Below are positions 1 to 7,813 of a DNA stretch of 18,690 nucleotides, in pieces. Below the pieces are notes generated by a model. It was not told the DNA's origin. It worked only from the letters and a program-made list of their open reading frames with translations, and made no database searches. A program made the translations under genes and the position numbers. The stretch's first letter is position 1. Every line of letters begins with the position of its first letter. The DNA is from Pseudomonadota bacterium. GTDB lineage: Bacteria; Verrucomicrobiota; Verrucomicrobiia; Chthoniobacterales; UBA6821. Where the stretch lies: positions 1-18,690 of the forward strand of contig RFPR01000027.1 of the NCBI GenBank assembly GCA_009928265.1. The letters are read 5' to 3'.

Positions 1-1510
1 AGGCATGTTCCAGAGATCCCGCCAGCATCGCTTCCACGGCTTCGTCCGAGACTTCCACGGCACTTTTGATCTCGACGATCTTTTCGGTGCCGGCGGCTGT
101 GTCCCGTGCGAGTACCTGCAGGATGCCATCGGCATCGAGGCTGAACTGGACCCCGACCCGAGCCGCCCCTTTGGGCGAGGGAGGGAAGGGGATTTCGAAG
201 CTTCCGAGCTTCCAGTTGTCCACGGCCATTTCTCGCTCCCCCTGAAGGACGGTGATGGTCATCCCGCTCTGCCCCGCAACCGCGTTGGTGAACATCTCCC
301 CTGCCTTGGTCGGGATCGTGGTATTTCGTGGAATGATGACATTCATCAGTCCCCCGAAGGTCTCGATGCCGAGCGAGAGTGGCGTCACATCGAGCAGGGT
401 GACGTGTTGCAGGTTTCCGCTGAGGATGGCCCCCTGAAGGATGGCGCCAAGAGCGACCGCCTCGTCTGGGTGCTGGGAGAGGTTTGGCTCCGTCTGGAAG
501 ATATCCCGGACGATCCGGTGCACGAGCGGCATCCGGGTGGAGCCGCCTACCAGGATGACCTGATCAAGATTCTCGGCCTTGAGGCCGGCATCCTCGAGTG
601 ACCGGAGGCAATGGGAGCGGGTACGACGGATGATCGGCTCGCAGACGGCTTCGATTTCGGTTCTTAAGAGGGGGATTTCGAGGTTGGCTCCGACCTTTCT
701 TTCTCCCCTGAGGAATGGGAGGCGCAGAGTGAAGGAATCTTCGGTGGAGAGGCGCTCCTTGGCTTTGCGGGCTGCTTCCTTGAGTCGGATCCGCGATTCC
801 AAAGGAAGGTCGCCCAGGGCAGCCTTGTTAGCGATCAGCTCTGCCACTGCCTCATCAAGATCATCACCGCCGAGTCGGGTGTCTCCATGGGTGGAGAGAA
901 CTTCAAAGACCCCGTGGTCGAGTTGAAGGATCGAAAGATCGAAGGTTCCTCCACCGAGATCGTAGACGGCGACCTTGGAGCGGTCCTGTAATTTATCGAG
1001 GCCGTAGGCGAGTGCGGCAGCGGTTGGCTCCGCCACGATCCGCTCCACGGTGAAGCCGGCCAGTTCACCCGCCCTCCGCGTGGCGGCTCGCTGGGCATCG
1101 TTGAAGTAAGCCGGCACGGTGATGACAGCCCGGGTGACCTCCGTGCCGAGGCGCTGCTCGGCAATGACTTTGAGCTTTTTCAGGATCTCCGAGGAGACTT
1201 CCTCCGGAGTGAGATTCTTGCCTTGAATCGGGATCGTGACCGCAGATCCCTTGGATCCAACTATTCCTTCCGTTCCCTCATCACCGAAGCGTCGGCCGAT
1301 GAGCCGCTTGACCGATGAGATGGTCCGCTCGGGGTGAAGTGACTGCATCCGACTGGCCTCCCGTCCGACAAGGATTTCGCCATCGGCATGGTAATGGACC
1401 ACTGACGGAGTCAGCCTATTCCCTTCCGTATCGGCAAGGAGCGTCGGAAAACCGCTCTCGTAGACTCCGATGAGAGAGTTGGTGGTTCCGAGGTCGATTC
1501 CCGCGATCAT
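1..1510 (-). CDS. hscA: Hsp70 chaperone, HscA-like (3' end outside window)
   Basis: An Hsp70-family ATPase that probably helps transfer iron-sulfur clusters from scaffold or carrier proteins. About 503 codons are visible, starting at ATG 1508-1510; the end of the substrate-binding domain and the lid lie beyond the left edge. The N-terminal phosphate loop GIDLGTTNS is at residues 4-12. Further on are the second phosphate motif (YDLGGGTFDLS), the adenosine motif (VILVGGSTRMP) and the domain junction TLLDVTPLSLGIE, followed by a beta substrate-binding domain with VLQGERE. The segment after LGGDDLD is shorter than in DnaK, as in HscA. The HscA assignment rests mainly on the upstream HscB-like and IscA-like genes; a second DnaK is the alternative. 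A 187-bp gap separates it from the J-protein gene, so it may have its own promoter. No Shine-Dalgarno site precedes the ATG. Confidence 0.85.
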   Translation of the reverse strand, partial: MIAGIDLGTTNSLIGVYESGFPTLLADTEGNRLTPSVVHYHADGEILVGREASRMQSLHPERTISSVKRLIGRRFGDEGTEGIVGSKGSAVTIPIQGKNLTPEEVSSEILKKLKVIAEQRLGTEVTRAVITVPAYFNDAQRAATRRAGELAGFTVERIVAEPTAAALAYGLDKLQDRSKVAVYDLGGGTFDLSILQLDHGVFEVLSTHGDTRLGGDDLDEAVAELIANKAALGDLPLESRIRLKEAARKAKERLSTEDSFTLRLPFLRGERKVGANLEIPLLRTEIEAVCEPIIRRTRSHCLRSLEDAGLKAENLDQVILVGGSTRMPLVHRIVRDIFQTEPNLSQHPDEAVALGAILQGAILSGNLQHVTLLDVTPLSLGIETFGGLMNVIIPRNTTIPTKAGEMFTNAVAGQSGMTITVLQGEREMAVDNWKLGSFEIPFPPSPKGAARVGVQFSLDADGILQVLARDTAAGTEKIVEIKSAVEVSDEAVEAMLAGSLEHA

Positions 1511-1518
1511 AGTGATGG

Positions 1519-1528
1519 ATTCTAGCGG
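1519..1528 (-). promoter_or_regulatory. possible -10 element of a leaderless hscA transcript
   Basis: On the minus strand TAGAAT (1524 to 1519) ends 8 nt before the hscA ATG, with TTGGCT about 18 bp further upstream. No Shine-Dalgarno site is present, so a leaderless transcript is possible. A TTGACA at 1632 to 1627 is a better -35 match but has no good -10 at the right spacing. This call is inferred from hexamer matches only. Confidence 0.25.
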
Positions 1529-1548
1529 ATCATGGAGTCGAGAGCCAA

Positions 1549-1589
1549 GCATCCGGCTGGATGCGCGGCAGACTACGCTACAGGCGTAG
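1549..1589. repeat. two adjacent small inverted repeats in the J-protein/hscA gap
   Basis: The first inverted repeat has arms GCATCC (1549-1554) and GGATGC (1559-1564) around a 4-nt loop. The second has arms CTACGC (1573-1578) and GCGTAG (1584-1589) around a 5-nt loop. Neither is followed by a T-run, so they are not obvious terminators. They could be structured leader RNA of hscA or part of a dispersed intergenic repeat. Confidence 0.4.
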
Positions 1590-1672
1590 CCCTGAAAGGG
1601 GGGCACATCTTGCCGGGGGGAAGTTCTGTCAATCGAGTAACGAGAGGATTAAGAATAAAATTTCTATTGTTC

Positions 1673-1697
1673 TGAGTCTCAGCGCCTCTGCGCGAGA
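1673..1697 (+). repeat. dispersed CTCTGCGC repeat, copy 1
   Basis: The core TCTCAGCGCCTCTGCGCGAG (1677-1696) resembles the segments at 9411-9440 (inverted) and 9537-9562. It lies immediately after the J-protein stop codon and is preceded by a similar T-rich stretch as copy 3, so the repeated unit may be about 35 bp. Confidence 0.55.
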
Positions 1698-2246
1698 TCA
1701 ATTCAGGCACTCTAAAGAGAGTTTTCTCTCCCCGAGTTGGGATTCCCATCGGGTGGCGTAGGCAAAGGAATCAGCCAGTTCGGCAACTTCTTTGGGATTG
1801 TGTGTTGGCCAGGTGGCCTCGAGTGCTCTCAGGCGTTCATCCAACGAGGCATGCCATCCATGAACGATTCCGAGCAGGCTCTCCAAATCAGATGCGAGTT
1901 TTTTTAAAGGGGCCGCCAGCACTGCCGTGGAGAGAGAATTGGTTGCAGCGGCGTATCGCGCGAACAGGGAATCGGCCTTCTGTAAGAGAGTGGCAACCTT
2001 TGGAAAAAGATCCGCCGCCTCGGGGGGGGGTATGCTTCCGGCATCCACTCCTGCAAGGGAACGAAGCCTGCGGGCCTGATCGCGAAGAATGGCTGCCGCC
2101 TCACCCAGTTCCTTGAAGCGGTTCGCATCACCACCTGCTTGATCGGGGTGGAGTTCCCCGGCCAGTTTCCGGTAAGCCGTCCCAATCTCCTCCTCTGAAA
2201 GACAAGGCCGCTTTGGAAGGGACAGGGTTTTAAAAGGATCTGACAT
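1698..2246 (-). CDS. hscB: J-domain co-chaperone, HscB-like
   Basis: A 182-residue J-protein expected to stimulate the ATPase of the adjacent Hsp70 and deliver Fe-S client proteins to it. The J domain occupies roughly residues 1-60, with helix II AYRKLAGELHPDQ carrying the diagnostic HPD at residues 33-35. The remaining ~120 residues are helical and rich in Leu and Ala, in the size range of the HscB C-terminal domain (HscB is about 171 residues), but the sequence is divergent. I chose ATG 2246 (MSDPFKTLSL) because upstream in-frame sequence overlaps the end of the IscA gene and has no J-domain homology. It lies 67 bp downstream of iscA and 187 bp upstream of hscA. It could be a generic DnaJ-like protein; the HscB name depends on context. 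Confidence 0.75.
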   Translation of the reverse strand: MSDPFKTLSLPKRPCLSEEEIGTAYRKLAGELHPDQAGGDANRFKELGEAAAILRDQARRLRSLAGVDAGSIPPPEAADLFPKVATLLQKADSLFARYAAATNSLSTAVLAAPLKKLASDLESLLGIVHGWHASLDERLRALEATWPTHNPKEVAELADSFAYATRWESQLGERKLSLECLN

Positions 2247-2313
2247 CGAAGTGATCGTGTTACCTAACTGACTAACAGTCTTCAGGCTAAAAAACCTCAG
2301 CACTTTGGCGCCG

Positions 2314-2688
2314 TTAGGCTGAAAAACTTTCCCCACAGGAGCAATGGGCCACCGCATTGGGATTGGTGACCTTGAAGCCCCCTTTCTGCAGGTCATCACT
2401 ATAATCGAGTTCCGAGCCGCTGACAAAGAGTGCGCTCTTTGGGTCGATCACGATGTTCACCCCCTTGGAAGGAACAAGGAGGTCGCGGGGCAGGGGGCCG
2501 TCAACCAAGTCCATCTTGTATTGGAGGCCGGAGCATCCCCCGCCAATGACGGCCACACGGAGAGCCCCATTGGGACGTCCCTGTTTGGTGAGCAGTGAGG
2601 TCAGGCGGTTGGAAGCGGCATCCGTGACACGGCAGAGCTTCTCGTTCCCGATTTTCCACGGGAGAGGGGCGGCCTGTGTGTCGCTCAT
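2314..2688 (-). CDS. iscA: IscA/HesB-type iron-sulfur carrier (A-type carrier)
   Basis: A small A-type Fe-S carrier of 124 residues. The three ligand cysteines are C52 (GGGCSGLQY), C116 and C118 (HCSCGESF). The 64-residue spacing between the first and second equals that of E. coli IscA (C35 to C99). The N-terminus is about 17 residues longer than IscA. It could equally be the ErpA or SufA role, because these paralogues share the motif. The start ATG lies 9 bp after the stop of the upstream hydrolase gene, so the two are probably cotranscribed. The HscB- and HscA-like genes follow, giving an IscA-HscB-HscA order. No IscU scaffold or ferredoxin is visible, but ferredoxin could lie past the left edge. 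The only cysteine desulfurase in the window is 7 kb away. Confidence 0.88.
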   Translation of the reverse strand: MSDTQAAPLPWKIGNEKLCRVTDAASNRLTSLLTKQGRPNGALRVAVIGGGCSGLQYKMDLVDGPLPRDLLVPSKGVNIVIDPKSALFVSGSELDYSDDLQKGGFKVTNPNAVAHCSCGESFSA

Positions 2689-2697
2689 CTCTTGATA

Positions 2698-3825
2698 TTA
2701 TTCCACCGTGGAGATCCCGTAAAGGGCAGCCAGAAGCTTACGGGTGCGGGGGCCGGGGAGGGCACCCGGATTCATGGCGCTGGGAATGAAGGCAAAGCCA
2801 AAGCCATGCTCGGGATCGGCGAAGGCGATCGAGCCTCCCGCGCCGGGATGACCGAATGCCGAGGGGGATGGACCATAGACACCGAACTCATTGGTCATGA
2901 ACCCGGCGGAGAAAGAGGTCTCATCGATCAAGACACGGTCCGGTCCTTTCGCCAGAGTGGTCCTCATGGTTTCCAGAGTTTCATCGTTGAAAATCCCTCC
3001 ACCGTCAGTCGCGAGCATGGCATAAAATCGGGCCACGGAATCCGCGGTGGCAATCGCGCCGAGCGAAGGGAGCGATGCCATACGCATGGCAGGCGAGTTC
3101 ATCACAGAAGGAGTAAGCGCCCCCCCGGGCTCACTGAGGGCGCGCCGAGTGAGCGAAGCGGGCTCACCAAATGCTTTGGAAAACGGACTGGATGCTGGTG
3201 GCACTTTAGGCGCAATCACGGTCGCGGCGGATTCTAGAATTTCTGCCGGAAGGCCGAACCAGAGATCCAAATCGAGCGGTTCACGGAAGAGGCGTTCCCA
3301 GCGTGTCGAAAGCGTTTCACCGGTTGTGCGGCGGACGATCTCGTCGAGCAGAAAGCCAAAGGTGCGTGCCCCGTAGCCGTGGGTGCCGTCGAAATCCCAG
3401 TTGGGAGCCTGTGCGGCGAGTGCTGCGACGACAGTTTCGTGATCTGTGATCGAGAGACCCCTTTGATCGATCGCGGCGAGGCCCGCACGGTGGGAGAGGA
3501 GTTCCGAGAGAGAGATCCGATCCTTGCCCGAGGCGGCGAAATCAGGCCAGAGGTCGGCCACGCGGGTGGTGAGCGAAATTCCTTTTTCTTGAAGGGCCTG
3601 GAGAGTCACGGCGGCGGCCACGCCTTTGCTGGCTGACCAGATCAGGCAGGGGGTCTCGGCGTGCCATGTGCGCCCCGGGGAGGCTTCCCCACCATGGAGG
3701 GAGAGGATGAGTTTCTCATCATACCAGAGGGCTAGCGAGGCTCCTCCCGCGGTGGTCTCGGCAAGGATGTGCTGAAAGACATTCTTCAACCGCTCCACAG
3801 CGGCATCCGCATGAAATGCGATCAT
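2698..3825 (-). CDS. serine hydrolase of the class C beta-lactamase/esterase family
   Basis: A 375-residue member of the beta-lactamase-related serine hydrolases (EstB/LACTB-type esterases or peptidases). The nucleophile motif is S64-A-S-K67 (WSASKG), followed by the family signature LLSHRAGL near residue 110. Y151-G-A probably supplies the catalytic tyrosine, and GHPGAGGSIAFADP near the C-terminus stands in for the KTG box, as in esterase-type members. There is no signal peptide, so it is probably cytoplasmic, which argues against a drug-resistance beta-lactamase. Its ATG overlaps the TGA of the upstream TPR gene (ATGA), implying translational coupling, and iscA starts 9 bp downstream. The substrate cannot be told from sequence. 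Confidence 0.85.
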   Translation of the reverse strand: MIAFHADAAVERLKNVFQHILAETTAGGASLALWYDEKLILSLHGGEASPGRTWHAETPCLIWSASKGVAAAVTLQALQEKGISLTTRVADLWPDFAASGKDRISLSELLSHRAGLAAIDQRGLSITDHETVVAALAAQAPNWDFDGTHGYGARTFGFLLDEIVRRTTGETLSTRWERLFREPLDLDLWFGLPAEILESAATVIAPKVPPASSPFSKAFGEPASLTRRALSEPGGALTPSVMNSPAMRMASLPSLGAIATADSVARFYAMLATDGGGIFNDETLETMRTTLAKGPDRVLIDETSFSAGFMTNEFGVYGPSPSAFGHPGAGGSIAFADPEHGFGFAFIPSAMNPGALPGPRTRKLLAALYGISTVE

Positions 3826-4292
3826 AACTCCAGATCTTTGCTCACGATCGTAAGGTCGGGATCATGCCGTGCAAAATCGCGGTAGGAATCGTCGAGGGCA
3901 AAGCTTTGATTCAGACTCCGAAGTGCTGCCTCGCGGTTCCCAAGCACGGCTTCATAGCAGCCGATATTATAGTGGAAGGTCGGATCCTTCCTGAGTTCCT
4001 GAGGTCCTTTTAGCAGCAGATCGCGTGCCTCCGCCGTGCGTCGGAGTTCGTGCAGGGCAAAAGCCCCGTGGATATAGGCCGGAATGGCGAGGGGGCGGAT
4101 CTTAAGGAGTTCCTCGGCAGCGGTCAGTGCCTCGGACCATCGCTTCGCTTGGATCAGGACATGAAGGCGCAACTCGACAATGTCGGGATCACGGTTTCCG
4201 ATGTCCGGGATGGAGGAAAGCTCGGCAAGGGCCTCTTCGGCCATGCCGAGCTCCAGATAACCTTGTGCGGCGAGTAGGGCCCGCTCGCTCAT
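3822..4292 (-). CDS. TPR-repeat protein, small
   Basis: A 156-residue protein made almost entirely of TPR-like helical pairs, for example GYLELGMAEEALAELSSIP, the segment around AKRWSEALTAAEELLKIRP, and the segment around YNIGCYEAVLGNREAALRSL. It has no signal peptide, membrane segment or catalytic motif and presumably acts as a protein-interaction adaptor. It starts 7 bp after the fbaB stop and its TGA overlaps the ATG of the serine hydrolase, so it sits inside a tight transcription unit and may be a partner of that hydrolase. The specific function is unknown. Confidence 0.75.
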   Translation of the reverse strand: MSERALLAAQGYLELGMAEEALAELSSIPDIGNRDPDIVELRLHVLIQAKRWSEALTAAEELLKIRPLAIPAYIHGAFALHELRRTAEARDLLLKGPQELRKDPTFHYNIGCYEAVLGNREAALRSLNQSFALDDSYRDFARHDPDLTIVSKDLEL

Positions 4293-4299
4293 GCAGCAA

Positions 4300-5364
4300 C
4301 TATGCTATCGTGACCTCGGGGCACAGATAGACGTCCTGGATCGCGTGCAGGAGCTTGGCCCCCTCCTCGATCGGACGCTGGAAGGCCTTGCGACCGGAGA
4401 TCAGGCCCGTGCCGCCGGCACGCTTGTTGATCACAGCCGTGCGGACAGCGTCGGCGAAATCATGGGCACCGGAGGCGCCTCCGCTATTGATGAGGCCGGC
4501 GCGGCCCATATAGCAGTTCACGACTTGGTAGCGGCAGAGGTCGATCGGATGATCTGTGGTGAGCTGGGTGTAGATGCGCTCGTCGAGCTTCCCGTAGCTG
4601 GAGGCGCCGGTGTTGAGCGCCTTGAAGCCGCCGTTGTTCTCGGGGAGCTTCTGCTTGATGATGTCCGCCTCGATCGTCACGCCGAGGTGGTTGGCCTGGC
4701 CGGTGAGGTCGGCAGAGAGATGGTAATCCTTGTCCTTCTTGAAGGCATCATTGCGGAGATAGCACCAGAGGACGGTCGCCATGCCGAGTTCGTGGGCGCG
4801 GCGGAAGGCTGCAGCGATCTCGATGATCTCGCGGGTGGCGTCCTCGCTGCCGAAGTAGATGGTCGCGCCGATGGCGGCCGCACCCATGTCGTAGGCCTCC
4901 TCGACGGTGCCGAAGAGGATTTCCTTGTGCTGGTTGGGATAGGTGAGGAGCTCGTTATGGTTGATCTTCACCAAGAATGGGATCTTGTGAGCGTACTTGC
5001 GCGCCACGCTCCCAAGGACGCCGTAGGTGGAGGCCACGGCGTTGCAGCCGCCCTCGATGGCGAGCTTCACGATGTTCTCGGGATCGAAGTAGATCGGGTT
5101 GGCCGCGAAGCTGGCTCCGGCAGAGTGCTCGATGCCCTGATCGACAGGGAGGATCGAGAGGTAGCCGGTGTTGGCGAGGCGGCCCGTTCCGTACAGACGC
5201 TGGAGGTTGGCTAGCACGCGGGGATTACGGTCGCTACCGATGTGAATGCGGTCGACAAAATCAGGTCCTGGAAGGTGGAGGAGATCCTTGGAGACCGTCT
5301 TGCAGGTGTGGTTGAGGAGCGAGTCGGCATCGGAGCCGAGGAGGTTTTTGATGTCGTTGATCAT
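4300..5364 (-). CDS. fbaB: fructose-bisphosphate aldolase class I (FbaB/DhnA type)
   Basis: Cleaves or forms fructose 1,6-bisphosphate through a Schiff-base lysine (class I, metal independent) in glycolysis and gluconeogenesis. The 354-residue product follows E. coli FbaB (350 residues) nearly end to end, including LPVDQGIEHSAGASFAANP, ASTYGVLGSV, PFLVKINHNE, GATIYFGSE, KQKLPENNGG and CYMGRAGLINSGGASG. I chose ATG 5364 (MINDIKNLLGSDADSLL) because it matches the FbaB N-terminus; in-frame TTG codons back to 5430 would add unrelated residues and run into the terminator. A weak promoter (TTGTTG-17-TAGGCT) can be drawn just after that terminator. The window also carries a class II aldolase at 7814-8884, so the organism has both mechanistic classes. 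Confidence 0.95.
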   Translation of the reverse strand: MINDIKNLLGSDADSLLNHTCKTVSKDLLHLPGPDFVDRIHIGSDRNPRVLANLQRLYGTGRLANTGYLSILPVDQGIEHSAGASFAANPIYFDPENIVKLAIEGGCNAVASTYGVLGSVARKYAHKIPFLVKINHNELLTYPNQHKEILFGTVEEAYDMGAAAIGATIYFGSEDATREIIEIAAAFRRAHELGMATVLWCYLRNDAFKKDKDYHLSADLTGQANHLGVTIEADIIKQKLPENNGGFKALNTGASSYGKLDERIYTQLTTDHPIDLCRYQVVNCYMGRAGLINSGGASGAHDFADAVRTAVINKRAGGTGLISGRKAFQRPIEEGAKLLHAIQDVYLCPEVTIA

Positions 5365-5428
5365 GGTGCTTTTAGTTCGTAGCAAAACCCGTGCCTCGTC
5401 GAGCCTATTCAGGAGGATTTTCCGCAAC

Positions 5429-5460
5429 AAAAAAACGCCCGGGTTACTCCCGGGCGTTTT
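5429..5460 (-). terminator. Rho-independent terminator downstream of ilvC
   Basis: A perfect 12-bp inverted repeat has arms AAAACGCCCGGG (5432-5443) and CCCGGGCGTTTT (5449-5460) around a 5-nt loop. Read on the minus strand it ends in a run of seven T, making it a strong terminator for ilvC, whose stop is 25 bp upstream. On the plus strand the T-run is only four. It separates the ilvNC unit from fbaB. Confidence 0.92.
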
Positions 5461-5484
5461 CTCGGTAAGTCTGTTTCGAAGCGA

Positions 5485-6510
5485 TCAGTAGGCGGCCTGA
5501 GCACCTTTGATATTTTTCTTTTTGACCCAGGACATGCGGGCGCGGAGTTGCTGGCCGACCTTCTCGATCGGGTGCTTCTCGCCGGCCTTCAGAAGGGTAT
5601 TGTACTTTTTCTTTCCGGTCTTTGCCTCGGCGATCCAATCCTTGGCGAACTTGCCGGTCTGGATGTCCTTGAGGGCCGACTTCATTCGCTTCTTGACGGA
5701 GGCGTCGACGACCTTGGGGCCGACTACGATGTCGCCGTACTTGGCGGTCTCGGAGATGGAGAAGCGCATGCCGCTGATCCCGGACTCGTTGATCATGTCG
5801 ACGATGAGCTTGAGCTCGTGGAGAACCTCGAAGTAGGCCATCTCGGGCTGGTATCCGGCCTCGACGAGGGTCTCGAATCCGGCCTGGATGAGGGCCGCTG
5901 TACCGCCGCAGAGAACGGCCTGCTCACCGAAGAGATCGGTCTCGGTCTCCTCCTTGAAGGTGGTCTCGAAGACGCCGGCACGGGCGCCGCCGATGCCCTT
6001 GGCCCATGCGAGTGCTGTCTTCTTGGCGTTGCCGCTCTTGTTCTGGTGGATGGCGATGAGCGTGGGAACTCCCTTACCTTCCTTGTACTGACTGCGGACG
6101 GTGTGGCCGGGTCCCTTGGGGGCGACCATAATCACGTCGACATGCTTAGGCGGCACGATCGTCTTGTAGAGGATTGCGAAACCGTGGCTGAAGAGCAGGG
6201 TGTGGCCTGCATGGAGATTCGGGGCGATGTCCTTCTCGTAGACCGAGGGGATGACGAGATCGGGAACCGCCACCATGATGACGTCGGCCTTCTTGACGGC
6301 CTCGGCCGTGTCAAAGACTTGGAATCCGAGCTTCTTGGCGACCGCGCGGCTCTTGCTCTTGGGATAGAGTCCGATGATGACCTTGACGCCGCTCTCCTTG
6401 AGATTGAGTGCGTGGGCGTGTCCCTGGGAACCGAAGCCGATCACGGCACAGGTTTTTCCCTTGAGGAACTTCAGGTCGGCATCCTTTTCGGTGTAGATTT
6501 TGGCGGGCAT
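5485..6510 (-). CDS. ilvC: ketol-acid reductoisomerase (class I)
   Basis: Catalyses the second common step of valine and isoleucine synthesis, converting acetolactate or acetohydroxybutyrate to the dihydroxyacid with NAD(P)H and Mg2+. The 341-residue length is that of class I (short) enzymes. The Rossmann nucleotide-binding motif GFGSQG is at residues 25-30. The knotted C-terminal domain carries the metal ligands in ETDLFGEQAVLCGG and FEVLHELKLIVD, followed by the conserved serine segment SGISGMRFSISETAKYGD. The usual HGFNI segment reads SHGFAILYKTIVPP here, a lineage-type variation. The tail is lysine-rich. ATG 6510 is 35 bp after the ilvN stop, with no clear Shine-Dalgarno site, so the pair is probably an operon ended by the 5429-5460 terminator. 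Confidence 0.97.
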   Translation of the reverse strand: MPAKIYTEKDADLKFLKGKTCAVIGFGSQGHAHALNLKESGVKVIIGLYPKSKSRAVAKKLGFQVFDTAEAVKKADVIMVAVPDLVIPSVYEKDIAPNLHAGHTLLFSHGFAILYKTIVPPKHVDVIMVAPKGPGHTVRSQYKEGKGVPTLIAIHQNKSGNAKKTALAWAKGIGGARAGVFETTFKEETETDLFGEQAVLCGGTAALIQAGFETLVEAGYQPEMAYFEVLHELKLIVDMINESGISGMRFSISETAKYGDIVVGPKVVDASVKKRMKSALKDIQTGKFAKDWIAEAKTGKKKYNTLLKAGEKHPIEKVGQQLRARMSWVKKKNIKGAQAAY

Positions 6511-6545
6511 GGTTTGGTTGGTATGGTGTGTTGGGTGATTACTAA

Positions 6546-7022
6546 TTACTTGAGGCGGGAGAGTGCGATCTTCCCCGTGCGCGTGAGTTCGGTGATGCCG
6601 AAGGGCTCCATGAGAGCGACGAACTTGTCGATCTTGCTCTCCGATCCGGTGATCTCGATGGCGAGGCGCTTAGGCTGCACGTCGATGATTTTGGCGCGGA
6701 AAATGTCGCAGATCTGCATGATGTCGGCCCGCGACTTGGAGTCGGCCTTCACGCGGATGAGGACCAGCTCGCGATCGACATACTCCGTATCGCCGAAGTC
6801 CTCGACACTGATCACGTTGACGAGCTTGTCGAGCTGCTTGTTGACCTGGTCGAGCACCTTGTCGTCGCCGCGGACGACGATCGTCATGCGGGAGATCTCG
6901 GGATCGAGCGTGGGGCCGACATTGAGCGTGTCGATGTTGAAGCCGCGTCCGCTGAACATCCCGGCGACGCGGGTCAGCACGCCGAACTTGTTCTCGACGA
7001 GAATGGAAATGGTGTGGCGCAT
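6546..7022 (-). CDS. ilvN: acetolactate synthase small (regulatory) subunit
   Basis: The regulatory subunit of acetohydroxyacid synthase, which binds valine for feedback inhibition and activates the catalytic subunit. The product has 158 residues. The N-terminal ACT domain (about 1-75) starts HTISILVENKFGVLTRVAGM and contains SGRGFNIDTLNVGPT and SRMTIVV. A C-terminal domain follows with FRAKIIDVQPKRLAIEITG. It aligns end to end with E. coli IlvH. AAGG lies 7 nt upstream of ATG 7022, an adequate ribosome binding site. No catalytic-subunit gene (ilvB/ilvI) is adjacent: upstream is the divergent HAD gene, so ilvB must lie elsewhere. Confidence 0.96.
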   Translation of the reverse strand: MRHTISILVENKFGVLTRVAGMFSGRGFNIDTLNVGPTLDPEISRMTIVVRGDDKVLDQVNKQLDKLVNVISVEDFGDTEYVDRELVLIRVKADSKSRADIMQICDIFRAKIIDVQPKRLAIEITGSESKIDKFVALMEPFGITELTRTGKIALSRLK

Positions 7023-7108
7023 GGGTGTACCTTGAAAATGGGAGATTGAAGAGGATGCTGGCCCGCTTTTTTTTCGTCAAACGCAAAGCAAGCGGGCAGG
7101 ATCGAGCG

Positions 7109-7696
7109 ATGCAGATTCCCGACCGCGACTTTACCGCCTACATCTTCGACTGCGACGGCACCTTGGCCGATACGATGGGACTCCATTACGAAGCCTGGAA
7201 GATGGCCCTCGAGCCACACGGTGCCGACCTCCCCGAGGATCTTTACTACAGCTGGGGAGGACGTCCCACCAAGGAGATCATCGAGTCGCTAAACGAAATG
7301 CAGGGCCTCTTCATGGATCCCGTCGAGCTCTCGCGGCATAAGGAGGGGCTCTACCACACCCTTCTTCCTGAGGTGAGCGAGATCGCTTCAGTGGTTGCTT
7401 TCGCCCGCTCCATGCACGGCAAGAAACCGCTCGCCGTCGCCTCTGGTGGCGGTCGCAAGTCAGTGACTGCCACGCTCGAGGGACTCGGGATCCTGGGGCT
7501 CTTTGATGCCATCGTAACCTCGGAGGATTATGCCAATGGCAAGCCTGCTCCCGATCCCTACCTGACCGCCGCACGCTTGCTTGGCGTGGATCCCTCGGGA
7601 TGCCTTGTCTTTGAGGACACCGAGATTGGACGCCAGTCAGCCCATGCTGCCGGCATGGAGTGCGTTCTAGTGCCTGCTCCGGGAACGAGGGGCTGA
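7109..7696 (+). CDS. HAD-family hydrolase, beta-phosphoglucomutase/YqaB-like
   Basis: A HAD-superfamily phosphatase or phosphomutase of 195 residues, subfamily I with a helical cap. Motif I is FDCDGTLADT with the nucleophile and acid pair at D14 and D16. The cap carries WGGRPTKEII, close to the loop of beta-phosphoglucomutase and YqaB. Motif II is ASGGGR, motif III KPAPDPY, and motif IV FEDTEIG. Likely substrates are small sugar phosphates such as fructose-1-phosphate or beta-glucose-1-phosphate, which fits the aldolase gene next door; this is an inference. I chose ATG 7109 because it places motif I at the normal distance from the N-terminus; the in-frame GTG at 7025 would add 28 unrelated residues and overlap the divergent ilvN promoter region. 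Confidence 0.9.
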   Translation: MQIPDRDFTAYIFDCDGTLADTMGLHYEAWKMALEPHGADLPEDLYYSWGGRPTKEIIESLNEMQGLFMDPVELSRHKEGLYHTLLPEVSEIASVVAFARSMHGKKPLAVASGGGRKSVTATLEGLGILGLFDAIVTSEDYANGKPAPDPYLTAARLLGVDPSGCLVFEDTEIGRQSAHAAGMECVLVPAPGTRG

Positions 7697-7813
7697 CTCG
7701 GATCTGATTGTCAGGGTAGTGCCGGTTGACTCACGTGTTCTGCTGATCTGGTTTGAGCAGGTCATGCTGCGCAGAGATCGACGCCGCGTTCCGAATCGAT
7801 TAACTTATTGATC

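Noticed and set aside
2698..3825. A beta-lactam resistance gene.
   Set aside because: There is no signal peptide, and the KTG box is replaced by an esterase-type segment (GHPGAGGS). A general serine hydrolase or esterase is more likely.
4291..5214. A 307-codon plus-strand open frame opposite fbaB.
   Set aside because: It is a complement shadow of fbaB, with biased composition and no recognisable motif.
5548..7035. A 495-codon open frame on the plus strand opposite ilvC and ilvN.
   Set aside because: It is antisense to two clearly homologous genes. Its sequence is low-complexity Gly/Asp/Leu/Glu/Val, typical of the complement of GC-rich coding DNA, with no domain or ribosome binding site.
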